In this document: positions 32,639 to 40,662 of the stretch, one piece after another
Position numbering within the stretch: the stretch's first letter is position 1
Layout: every line of letters begins with the position of its first letter
Source of the DNA: JAPXSY01 sp034003585
GTDB lineage: Bacteria > Verrucomicrobiota > Kiritimatiellia > RFP12 > UBA1067
NCBI GenBank assembly: GCA_034003585.1
Contig: JAVEYH010000012.1
Coordinates: 1 to 47,694, forward strand
Length of the DNA: 47,694 bases
Direction: 5' to 3'
Translations under genes and position numbers: made by a program
The notes under the pieces: model-generated
Seen by the model: the letters and a program-made list of their open reading frames with translations, nothing else
Told to the model about the DNA's origin: nothing
The model's database searches: none

Positions 32639-35600
32639 ATGCCGCTTTCCGCCATAACCCGGAAACAAATGGTCGCGTGGGGCGGCCCGGAGGTGTATGC
32701 GCAAGCGGAAAGGCTGGTGAAACGCGGCGCGGTGCTCCAGGCCGAACTCCGCGGCGAGTCCGTTTCCGGCGTGATCGCGCGCGAAGGCGCGTCCGAGATC
32801 CGCACCCGCTTCCGCCTCCTGCCGAACGGGCTGATCGAAAGCCAGTGCCCCTGCCCCACCCATGTCCGCAGCGGGCTGGTCTGCCCCCACGTCGTGGCCC
32901 TCGGCATCACCCTGATGCTGCGCCGGACCGATCCGCAGCGCGACGCGAAATACCGGGAGGACCAGCGGCGCGCCCGGCGCGTCGCCCAAATCCGCCCGGA
33001 GGATTACCTGCAGCGCGGCGCGGACGGCCTCCCCGCCCGGCTCGTCCTCACCCTCTCTCCGGACTGGGTCTCCGAATTCCGCCATACGGGGGTGGCGGTC
33101 CGGCTGCAGCTCGACCTGCCTTCCGGCCTCACCGGCCCCGCCGCGGTTTCGCGCGGCTCACGGCTCGCGCTTTCTGACGCGGACGACACCCTGCTCACCG
33201 TGATCGAGGATATCGTCGGCGGGCCCCCGTCCGAACGCTTCACGGCGGGCGCCGCCGACTTTCTGAATCTTCTGGATGTGGCCGCGCAGGCGATTCTCCG
33301 CACGGCCGAAGCCGAGACCCTGACGGTCGAGCAGATCCCCATGAAGACTCTGCTCAAAGTGGATCTGGATCCGGATTCGGGCGATCTGATCGTCTACCCC
33401 TTTGCGGAACTCCCGTTCCTCCAAACCGGCGGCCTGCCCGTCTTCCTCGTGCACGGACGGCGCGGCCGCATTCTCGCCAACGGCCACCTGTGGCCCATGG
33501 AAAATGTCCTGCCCGTCCCGTACCACAGCATCTACTGCCGCGATGAGGTCGTCACGCGGGACCGCGTCCTGACCTTCCTCCACCGTGACCTGCCCGCCCT
33601 CGAGGCGCACACGCCGGTGCAGATGGAGGTGCCGCCCGACCTGTTCGTGACCGAGCCCGGCGAGCCGGTCTTCCGTCTCACGCTGCAAGGTTCCCAAGCC
33701 TCGCTCCGGGCCACGCTCTCCGCCTGCTACGGCCCCCACACCCTGCCCGCAGGATCCCCGGGAACCCAGGGGGAACTCGCGCTGCCGGATCCCTCGGACA
33801 TCCTCAAGTACCGCACGCGCAACCCCGCCGCCGAAGCCGCCGCCTGCCGCCTTCTGGCAGCGTACGGTTTTGAGGGCACCCCCCCCGAATACACGCTGGT
33901 CGGCACACGGCCGGTGCTCAATTTCCTCGGCACCGGCTACCCTTCCCTGGGCCGCGCCGGATGGAAAATCGCCTTCGCAGGCAAACTGGCTTCGCTCATC
34001 GACGCCCTGCCGGTCATCACGCCGGTGGTGCGGATCCGCGAGACCGATTCCGACTGGTTTGACGTGGGGTTCGATTTCGACCGGCCGGACGGTCCGCTGC
34101 TGCCGCCCGCCGAAATTCAGCGCGCCCTGAACCGCGGCGACGCGTTTCTCGAGCATCACGGCGCCACCCTGCTGATCGACCGGGAGGCGGTGGACGCCAT
34201 GCGCGCCGTGTTCGAGGACTGCCCGAGCCGCGAAAGCGCCGCTCCCGGCCACTTCCTGCTGCCCCCGGTCTACGCCCCCTTTGTGCAGGCCTCGCTCAGC
34301 GCGCTCGACGGGATTGACGTGGAAGACCCGCCGGACTGGCGTGACCGCGCCAGCGCGCGCAACCGCGGCGCGCGCACGCGGCTCGCCCCGATCCCGCTCG
34401 GCGCGCTGGAGAATATCCTCCGGCCCTACCAGAAGGAGGGCGTGTACTGGCTGCGGTTTCTGGAGGAGGCCGGCTTCAACGGCATCCTGGCCGACGAGAT
34501 GGGGCTCGGCAAAACCGTACAGACCCTGGCCTGGCTGAGCCTGCCGCGGAGCGACACCCAAGCGCGGGGAAACCCCGCGCTGATCGTCTGTCCCACCAGC
34601 CTGGTGGAAAACTGGAACCGCGAGGCGGAGACTTTTGTCCCCCACCTGCGCCGCGTGATCCTCTCCGGCCCCGACCGGGCCGCGCTCTTTTCGCGTGTGC
34701 CCGAGTGCGACCTGGCGATCACCTCGTACGCGCTCCTGCGCCGCGATCTCGAAGCCTACCGCGCCCTGCGGTTCGCGGTTGTCGTGCTCGATGAGGCACA
34801 ACACATCAAGAACCGTTCGACGCAGAATGCCGTGGCGGCCAAACAGATTCACGCCGTCGGCAGACTGGTGCTCACCGGCACGCCGGTGGAAAACAGCGTG
34901 GCCGATCTCTGGTCGATCCTGGATTTCCTGATGCCGGGGTATTTGGGCGAATACGAGGGGTTCCGCCTCGGCTATGAGCTGCCCATCGCGGCCGGCGACC
35001 GCGGGGGTGAACTCGCGCAAGCCAAACTGCGCCGTAAACTTCACCCGTTTCTGCTGCGCCGCCTTAAGCGGGATGTGGCCCGGGACCTGCCCGACAAGCT
35101 TGTCCGGGTCTCGTATTGCCCGCTCACCTCCGACCAGCAGAAGGTGTATGCGGACCTGCTCGCCGCGTCACGCCGCTCCATCGGCGATCTGGTCCGGGCC
35201 AAAGGGTTCGACCGCTCGCGCATGGAGATCCTCGCCATGCTCATGCGCCTGCGCCAGGCCTGCTGCCATCTGGATCTGCTGAAGGACCACCACCCGCCCG
35301 GCGCCTACGGAGCGCCCTCCGCCAAATTCGAAACTTTTTTCGAGCTGCTCGACGAGGCGATGGACGGCGGCCACCGCATCCTGGTTTTCAGCCAGTTCGT
35401 CACCCTGCTCAAACTCCTGCGCGCCGAATTGGATCAGCGCGGCATTGCCTGCTGCTATCTGGACGGGTCCACGCAGGACCGGCTGGCCCAGTGCCAGCGC
35501 TTCAACCTGACCCCCTCGATCCCGGTTTTCCTGATCAGCCTGAAGGCGGGCGGCACCGGGCTTAACCTCACCGGTGCGGATATGGTGATTCACCTGGACC

Positions 35601-35833
35601 CGTGGTGGAATCCGGCCGTGGAGGACCAGGCCACGGACCGCGCGCACCGCATCGGGCAGAAACGCACCGTCTACAGCATCAAACTCATCGCGGAGCACAC
35701 GGTCGAAGAGAAGGTCCTGGCCCTGCAACGGAAAAAACAGGCCGTCATCCAGGCCACCCTCGGCACCACGGACGCGGCGCTGATGCGGACACTCTCCTTC
35801 GAGGATATCCGCGATCTGGTCGGCCTGACCTGA
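32639..35833 (+). CDS. SWIM zinc finger + SNF2 helicase-like protein
   Basis: The 1064-residue protein begins with a SWIM motif (CPCPTHVRSGLVCPHVVAL, about 79-97), a Cys/His metal site. A long middle region of unknown fold is followed by the Swi2/Snf2 ATPase: Walker A DEMGLGKT at 619-626, DEAQ at 718-721, LTGTPVENSVADLWSILDFL, and the C-terminal helicase half with SLKAGGTGLNLTGADMVIHLDPWWNPAVEDQATDRAHRIGQ. Such bacterial proteins resemble HepA/RapA-like remodelers that act on DNA or RNA polymerase. The start lies 3 bases after the transporter stop, so it is probably in the operon, but the functional link is unclear. Confidence 0.93.
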   Translation: MPLSAITRKQMVAWGGPEVYAQAERLVKRGAVLQAELRGESVSGVIAREGASEIRTRFRLLPNGLIESQCPCPTHVRSGLVCPHVVALGITLMLRRTDPQRDAKYREDQRRARRVAQIRPEDYLQRGADGLPARLVLTLSPDWVSEFRHTGVAVRLQLDLPSGLTGPAAVSRGSRLALSDADDTLLTVIEDIVGGPPSERFTAGAADFLNLLDVAAQAILRTAEAETLTVEQIPMKTLLKVDLDPDSGDLIVYPFAELPFLQTGGLPVFLVHGRRGRILANGHLWPMENVLPVPYHSIYCRDEVVTRDRVLTFLHRDLPALEAHTPVQMEVPPDLFVTEPGEPVFRLTLQGSQASLRATLSACYGPHTLPAGSPGTQGELALPDPSDILKYRTRNPAAEAAACRLLAAYGFEGTPPEYTLVGTRPVLNFLGTGYPSLGRAGWKIAFAGKLASLIDALPVITPVVRIRETDSDWFDVGFDFDRPDGPLLPPAEIQRALNRGDAFLEHHGATLLIDREAVDAMRAVFEDCPSRESAAPGHFLLPPVYAPFVQASLSALDGIDVEDPPDWRDRASARNRGARTRLAPIPLGALENILRPYQKEGVYWLRFLEEAGFNGILADEMGLGKTVQTLAWLSLPRSDTQARGNPALIVCPTSLVENWNREAETFVPHLRRVILSGPDRAALFSRVPECDLAITSYALLRRDLEAYRALRFAVVVLDEAQHIKNRSTQNAVAAKQIHAVGRLVLTGTPVENSVADLWSILDFLMPGYLGEYEGFRLGYELPIAAGDRGGELAQAKLRRKLHPFLLRRLKRDVARDLPDKLVRVSYCPLTSDQQKVYADLLAASRRSIGDLVRAKGFDRSRMEILAMLMRLRQACCHLDLLKDHHPPGAYGAPSAKFETFFELLDEAMDGGHRILVFSQFVTLLKLLRAELDQRGIACCYLDGSTQDRLAQCQRFNLTPSIPVFLISLKAGGTGLNLTGADMVIHLDPWWNPAVEDQATDRAHRIGQKRTVYSIKLIAEHTVEEKVLALQRKKQAVIQATLGTTDAALMRTLSFEDIRDLVGLT

Positions 35834-36017
35834 ACCGGGCCGTGCCTACCGGAGCCCGGGCAGGTCCCCCATGCGAAAAAGGCCCCGGCCGTCCCCTCTG
35901 TCCCCGTCCGTGCCGTCGCATGTGCCGCCTCCGCCTCCCCGGCCGAAGCCGCCTCTCTTCCAGAAGCGCGCGTTTCCTTTTACGCCGCGCACCCATTGTT
36001 TTGGCGGAACCGTACGC

Positions 36018-36045
36018 TTGACCGCGCGGTGTCCCCCAGTATACT
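36018..36045 (+). promoter_or_regulatory. Candidate sigma-70 promoter directly before dihydroorotase
   Basis: TTGACC at 36018-36023 and TATACT at 36040-36045 are 16 bases apart. Transcription would start about two bases before the ATG at 36054, so the message would be nearly leaderless and no ribosome site is present. Confidence 0.55.
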
Positions 36046-36053
36046 TTGGCGGC

Positions 36054-37322
36054 ATGGAGAACCTGATTTTAGAACGCGTGCGGGTGATCGATCCGGCGGC
36101 CGGCCGGGATGAGATTGCGGATCTGGTTCTTCGCGGCGGCATCCTGCGGGACGCGGGCGCGGCGGCCGACGGGCTGCGGCGGATCGACGCCCGGAAGATG
36201 ATCGCGGCGCCGGGTTTCTGGGATGTCCATGTGCATTTCCGCGAGCCCGGCAACACGCAGGCAGAAACCCGGAAGTCCGGCGCGGAAGCGGCGGCCGCCG
36301 GCGGGTTCACGCACGTCGTCACCATGCCCAACACCTCGCCCGCGGGCGACTCCGCGGCCTGGGTGCGGGAACAGGCCGCCGGCGATCTGCCGGTGCGGAT
36401 CCTCCCCTCGGCCTGCGTGACGCGGGGCCGTCAGGGCCGCGAGGTTGCGGATCTGGAGGAGCTCGCGCGGGCGGGGGCGGTCGCGTTCACCGATGACGGC
36501 GCCATGGTGGCGGACGATGACGTGATGCGGCGCGCCATGACGCGCGCCCGCGCGCTGAACAAACCGGTGATGGACCATGCGGTGGTCCCCGCGATCGCGC
36601 GAAACGGGGTTGCGCGCGACTGCCCCATCGCGCGCGCGAGCGGCTGGCCGATCTTTCCGGCCGAAGCGGAGACGGAGGCGGTGCGGCGCGACATCCGCCT
36701 CTGCCGGGAGACCGGCTGCGCCACGCACATCCAGCACGTCTCCTGCGCCGAATCGGCGGAAGCCATCCGGGCGGCGCGCGCGGAGGGCCTGCCGGTGACC
36801 GCGGAAGCCACGCCGCACCACCTCGCGCTGGCGGCCGAGGAGATCCCCTCCGATGACGGCCATTTCCGGATGAACCCACCGCTCGGAACCCTGCGGGACG
36901 TGCGCGCGCTGCGCGACGCGGTGCGCGACGGCACGCTGGGCCTCTTGGCGACCGACCATGCCCCGCATACGCCGGAAACGAAAACACGCGGATTTCTCCG
37001 CGCCGCGTTCGGGGTCATCGGACTGGAAACCGCGATCGGCGTGAGCTGGCGGATCCTGGTGGAGGAGGAAGGGATGCCGCCCGCGGACTGGGTCGCGCGA
37101 TGGACCTGCGCTCCCGCGGCGCTGCTCCGCCAACCCGCGCCAACGTTGCTCCCGGGTCTGCCCGCCGATCTGGTGCTGATCGATCCGGCCACGCCCTGGA
37201 CCGTGGCAGCGGAAACTTTCCGCTCCCGCTCCCGCAACACGCCGTTCGAGGGCTGGACACTTCATGCACGCGCCCGCCTCACGATTTGCGGCGGACGCGT
37301 CACCTATTCGGATCTGCCATGA
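36054..37322 (+). CDS. pyrC: Dihydroorotase
   Basis: The 422-residue cytoplasmic amidohydrolase closes carbamoyl-aspartate to dihydroorotate in pyrimidine synthesis. Metal ligands are visible in DVHVHFREPG (H59, H61), in MDHAV and HIQHVSCAESAE, and in LATDHAPHT. VTMPNTSP and RMNPPLG are family landmarks. It belongs to the class I long dihydroorotases (about 420 residues). The stop overlaps the next start (ATGA), so it is translationally coupled to purine nucleoside phosphorylase. A homologous allantoinase or hydantoinase is less likely given HVHFREPG and MNPPLG. Confidence 0.93.
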   Translation: MENLILERVRVIDPAAGRDEIADLVLRGGILRDAGAAADGLRRIDARKMIAAPGFWDVHVHFREPGNTQAETRKSGAEAAAAGGFTHVVTMPNTSPAGDSAAWVREQAAGDLPVRILPSACVTRGRQGREVADLEELARAGAVAFTDDGAMVADDDVMRRAMTRARALNKPVMDHAVVPAIARNGVARDCPIARASGWPIFPAEAETEAVRRDIRLCRETGCATHIQHVSCAESAEAIRAARAEGLPVTAEATPHHLALAAEEIPSDDGHFRMNPPLGTLRDVRALRDAVRDGTLGLLATDHAPHTPETKTRGFLRAAFGVIGLETAIGVSWRILVEEEGMPPADWVARWTCAPAALLRQPAPTLLPGLPADLVLIDPATPWTVAAETFRSRSRNTPFEGWTLHARARLTICGGRVTYSDLP

Positions 37323-38197
37323 ACACCTCGCTGTTTGACGACGCCTTCCGTTCCCTGCCGGCCCCCTGCACCGACCGGACACCCGATTGCGGGCTGATCC
37401 TCGGTTCCGGCTGGAGCCAGGCTCTGTCCGCCGACGCGCCGCTCGCGGAGATCGCGTATGACCGAATCCCGGGCCTCGGCGCCAGCACGGTCGTCGGGCA
37501 CGCGGGCCGGTTCGTGCTGTTCGAACGGCACGGGGCGCGTGTGGCCGCTTTTCTGGGCCGGCGCCACTGGTACGAAGGGGCGGGGTGGGAACCGGTCGTG
37601 CTGCCGGTTGAGCTGCTGCGCCGGCTCGGCACGCAAAACCTGCTGATCACCAACGCGGCGGGCGGGATCAGCCCCAACCTCAAGCCGGGCGACCTGATGC
37701 TGATCCGCGACCACATCAACAGCGTGGGGCTGAATCCGCTGACCGGCCCGGTCCTTCCCGGCTGGGGACCGCGGTTTCCCGACCAGTCGCGCGTGTACGA
37801 CCCGGGCCTGACGGATCGGTTGCGTCAGGCGTCACGCGACACCGACACGCCCCTTTCGGACGGGATTTACGTGTTCACGGCCGGACCGGGATATGAAACC
37901 CCGGCCGAGATCCGCGCGTATGCCGGCATGGGCGGGGACGCCGTGGGAATGTCCACGGTTCCGGAGGCGATTGTCGCCAATGCGGCCGGAATGCGGACCG
38001 CCGCGCTGAGCTGTATCACCAACATGGCGGCGGGCATCAGCGGACCGCATCTGTCGCATGAGGAAGTGCTCGAGCAAACCCGCGCGACGGCGCCGGTGAT
38101 GTCGGCGCTGCTCGACGCCTTCCTGGCGCGGCTCGCCCTGCAAACCCGGCGCGCGGCCCATGAAGGCGAACGCAGCCCGCGCCCCCATTCCATCTGA
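37319..38197 (+). CDS. punA: Purine nucleoside phosphorylase
   Basis: The 292-residue enzyme splits purine nucleosides with phosphate. It is the trimeric type: GLILGSGWSQAL (phosphate loop), VVGHAGRFVLFE, LLITNAAGGISPNLKPGDLMLIRDHIN, TAGPGYETPAEIRAYAGMGGDAVGMSTVPEAIVA and ITNMAAGIS. The E and N residues that bind the base are in GYETPAE and ITNMA. The start ATG overlaps the pyrC stop, placing nucleotide synthesis and salvage in one unit. Frame extension upstream is only the antisense of pyrC sequence and is ignored. Confidence 0.92.
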   Translation: MNTSLFDDAFRSLPAPCTDRTPDCGLILGSGWSQALSADAPLAEIAYDRIPGLGASTVVGHAGRFVLFERHGARVAAFLGRRHWYEGAGWEPVVLPVELLRRLGTQNLLITNAAGGISPNLKPGDLMLIRDHINSVGLNPLTGPVLPGWGPRFPDQSRVYDPGLTDRLRQASRDTDTPLSDGIYVFTAGPGYETPAEIRAYAGMGGDAVGMSTVPEAIVANAAGMRTAALSCITNMAAGISGPHLSHEEVLEQTRATAPVMSALLDAFLARLALQTRRAAHEGERSPRPHSI

Positions 38198-38249
38198 TGT
38201 CTTGCCGTTTTCCGCCCGTAAGTCACCTGAAACGCCTCTGGAGACCTGA

Positions 38250-39425
38250 ATGACCCTCCCCACGCCCGCCTTTGTGATCGACGTCGCCGCGCTGGAGCGC
38301 AACCTCGCGGTGCTGGGCGAAGTCAAGCGCCGCACCGGCTGCCGCATCCTGCTTGCGCTGAAAGCCTTTTCCATGTTCAGCGTGTTTCCGCTGCTGCGGC
38401 GCGCGCTGGACGGCTGCTGCGCCAGTTCCGTGCATGAGGCGCGGTTGGGGCGCGAGCTGTTCGGCGGCGAGGTGCATGCGTTCGCCGCCGCGTTTTCCGA
38501 AGCGGAGATGGCTGAAATCGCGGCGCTGGCGGATCATGTGACGCTCAACTCCCTGGCGCAGTGGCGGCTTTTCCGCCAGGTGCTGGCCGCGGCCGGCCGG
38601 GAGCTTTCCTGCGGGCTGCGTATCAATCCGGAACACTCGGAGGGCACCACGGCCCTATACGACCCGTGCGCGCCTGGCTCCCGGTTGGGCGTCCGGAGCG
38701 AAACGCTGCAAACCGAGCGGCCCGACGGGATCACGGGGCTCCATGCCCATACGCTTTGCGAACAGGACGCCGCCCCCTTCCGCCGCACCCTCGCGGCGAT
38801 CGAAGCCCGCTTCGGCGATCTGCTGCCCCGGATGCGCTGGATGAATTTCGGCGGCGGGCATCTGATCACCCGGCCGGGGTATGACCTCGACCTGCTCTGC
38901 GACACGCTCAACGCCTTCCGCGGGCGCCATCCGCAAATCGAAACCCTTTATCTGGAACCGGGGGAGGCGTGCGTGCTGAACGCCGGGACCCTGGCCGCAA
39001 CCGTGCTGGATGTGGTGGAGAACGGCATGCCGATCGCGGTTCTCGACGCCTCGTGCGCCTGCCACATGCCGGACGTGCTGGAGATGCCCTACCGCCCGCG
39101 CGTGTTCCGCGACGCCGGCTGGAGCGGCCAGGCCGCGCCGGGGCCGCAGGCGGACCGCGGCGCGGACCCCGGGGTCAAAGCGCACACCGTGCGGCTGGCG
39201 GGCGCGACCTGCCTTGCGGGCGACATCATCGGGGAGTGGTCTTTCGACTCGCCGGTCCGGCCGGGCGACCGCATCCTCTTCGAAGACATGGCCCACTACA
39301 CCATGGTGAAGACCAACACCTTCAACGGCATCCGGCTCCCGTCGCTCGCGGTGCGCGAACCGCATGGCGCGATCCGGATCGTGCGCGCGTTCGGGTACGA
39401 GGATTTCAAGTCGCGCCTCTCCTGA
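38250..39425 (+). CDS. nspC: Carboxynorspermidine decarboxylase
   Basis: The 391-residue fold-III PLP enzyme resembles alanine racemase and diaminopimelate decarboxylase. The family opening is TPAFVIDVAALERNL, the PLP lysine is K38 in RILLALKAF, then CCASSVHEARLGRELFGGEVHAFAAAF. Further landmarks are HTLCEQD, MNFGGGHLITRPGYD, YLEPGEACVLNAG, and the active-site Cys/Asp segment TCLAGDIIGEWSF. It decarboxylates carboxy(nor)spermidine to (nor)spermidine. The partner dehydrogenase (Lys1-type) is not in this window. It starts 52 bases after the phosphorylase. The decarboxylase at 2557 would supply the diamine substrate if it is active on ornithine or arginine. Confidence 0.93.
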   Translation: MTLPTPAFVIDVAALERNLAVLGEVKRRTGCRILLALKAFSMFSVFPLLRRALDGCCASSVHEARLGRELFGGEVHAFAAAFSEAEMAEIAALADHVTLNSLAQWRLFRQVLAAAGRELSCGLRINPEHSEGTTALYDPCAPGSRLGVRSETLQTERPDGITGLHAHTLCEQDAAPFRRTLAAIEARFGDLLPRMRWMNFGGGHLITRPGYDLDLLCDTLNAFRGRHPQIETLYLEPGEACVLNAGTLAATVLDVVENGMPIAVLDASCACHMPDVLEMPYRPRVFRDAGWSGQAAPGPQADRGADPGVKAHTVRLAGATCLAGDIIGEWSFDSPVRPGDRILFEDMAHYTMVKTNTFNGIRLPSLAVREPHGAIRIVRAFGYEDFKSRLS

Positions 39426-39493
39426 ACCATACGTCTTGACGCGTGTCCTGATCGCAGGCGGAATGCCAACAGAAAGAAAGGGAGGAGGAACGG

Positions 39494-40594
39494 ATGCTGA
39501 AACGGAGAGGTTTCATGCGGGACGCCTTCTTGGCGAATCTGGGATTGCTCACGGGACAGGGGTGGGCGTCGGACGCCCTCAACAAGGGACAACGGATCAA
39601 GGTGGCGCAGTTCGGGATCTGCCACGAGCACGCCCAAGGGAAAATGGAAACCTTGCGCAAACTGCCCGACGTTTTTGACGTTGTCGGATATGTCGACGAC
39701 CGGGAAACCAGCAAAATCCGTTTCCATAGCGGGGGGCTGAAGCCATACGAAGGATTACGCAAGCTGAGCGAGGACGAACTGCTCAACTATCCCGGCCTTC
39801 AGCTCGCGATGGTGGAAGTCGCCAACTCATACCTGCTGGACGCCGCGTTTCAGTGCATGCGGCACAATCTGGCGATGCACATGGATAAGCCGCCCTGCCA
39901 GGACCTTGTCAAGTACCGTGAGCTGCTGAAGGGGTGCGAGGCGCGAAAGCTGCCTTTCCAGATGGGCTACATGCTCCGCACAAACCCGGCCATCCGATTC
40001 TGCATTCAGGCGGTTCGCGAGGGCCTGCTGGGAGACATCTACGAAATCAAGGCGGACATGAGCCATAATTACGGCAACCAGGCTTACCAGGAGTATCTCT
40101 CGCATTTCCAAGGCGGCATCATGTACAACCTGGGCTGCCACCTCATTGACGTGATCGTCTCCATGCTCGGGCGTCCGGAAAAGGTGACGCCATTCCTGAA
40201 GAGCACGCCCGGGGCGGTCAACAACGCGAAAGACAACTGCGCGGCCGTCCTGGAATATCCGCACACGCTCGTCACCCTTTCCGCGAACGGCATGCAGGTG
40301 AAGCAAAACAATCCGCGCAGCCTGGTCATCTGCGGTTCCAAGGGAACGGTCGTCCTCGCCCCTCTCGAGTCGTTCGGCAGTCCAAACAAGGTTTTGCTGG
40401 AGCTCAAGAAGGCGGACGGAACGTATCAGGCCGGCTCGCAGAGAATCGAGTTCCCTGTGGTGAGAGACCGTTACGAAGGCCAGCTCCGCGAACTGGCGGG
40501 CGTCATCCGCGGCGGAATCACCTCCCCCTACACCTTCGCGCACGACGCCCTTGTGCTCGAAGTGACCCTCGCCGCCTCCGGCGTCCCCACCTGA
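39494..40594 (+). CDS. Gfo/Idh/MocA family oxidoreductase, exported
   Basis: The 366-residue protein begins MLKRRGFMRDAFLANLGLLTGQGWA, a short signal with twin Arg near the start; Tat export is plausible but the hydrophobic part is modest. Then come the Rossmann-like opening IKVAQFGICHEHAQGKMETL, the KPPCQ catalytic-loop position (MHMDKPPCQD, Lys of the EKP triad) and HYNLGCHLIDVIVSM-type helix (MYNLGCHLIDVIVS), where the catalytic His sits. It would oxidise or reduce a sugar with NAD(P). GGAGGAGGAA lies before the start. It faces the DUF1080 gene, and the pair fits 3-keto-glycoside metabolism, which is inferred. Confidence 0.88.
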   Translation: MLKRRGFMRDAFLANLGLLTGQGWASDALNKGQRIKVAQFGICHEHAQGKMETLRKLPDVFDVVGYVDDRETSKIRFHSGGLKPYEGLRKLSEDELLNYPGLQLAMVEVANSYLLDAAFQCMRHNLAMHMDKPPCQDLVKYRELLKGCEARKLPFQMGYMLRTNPAIRFCIQAVREGLLGDIYEIKADMSHNYGNQAYQEYLSHFQGGIMYNLGCHLIDVIVSMLGRPEKVTPFLKSTPGAVNNAKDNCAAVLEYPHTLVTLSANGMQVKQNNPRSLVICGSKGTVVLAPLESFGSPNKVLLELKKADGTYQAGSQRIEFPVVRDRYEGQLRELAGVIRGGITSPYTFAHDALVLEVTLAASGVPT

Positions 40595-40611
40595 AACGGC
40601 AACGAAAAGGA

Positions 40612-40631
40612 CGTGCCCGTTTCCGGGCACG
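40612..40631 (-). terminator. Terminator of the DUF1080 gene
   Basis: CGTGCCCG at 40612-40619 pairs with CGGGCACG at 40624-40631 around a 4-base loop. On the minus strand it is followed by TCCTTTTCGTT, a modest U tract. The plus strand has no T run. Confidence 0.65.
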
Positions 40632-40662
40632 CCCCTGCGTCCGGAATCCGGAGCGGATCGCT

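Noticed and set aside
33158..35044. 628-aa open frame antisense to the SNF2 gene
   Set aside because: Walker A, DEAQ and helicase motifs on the plus strand show the true gene.
35871..36053. Upstream 61-codon extension of dihydroorotase
   Set aside because: It is Pro/Arg-rich low-complexity sequence with no homology, and the promoter elements lie inside it.
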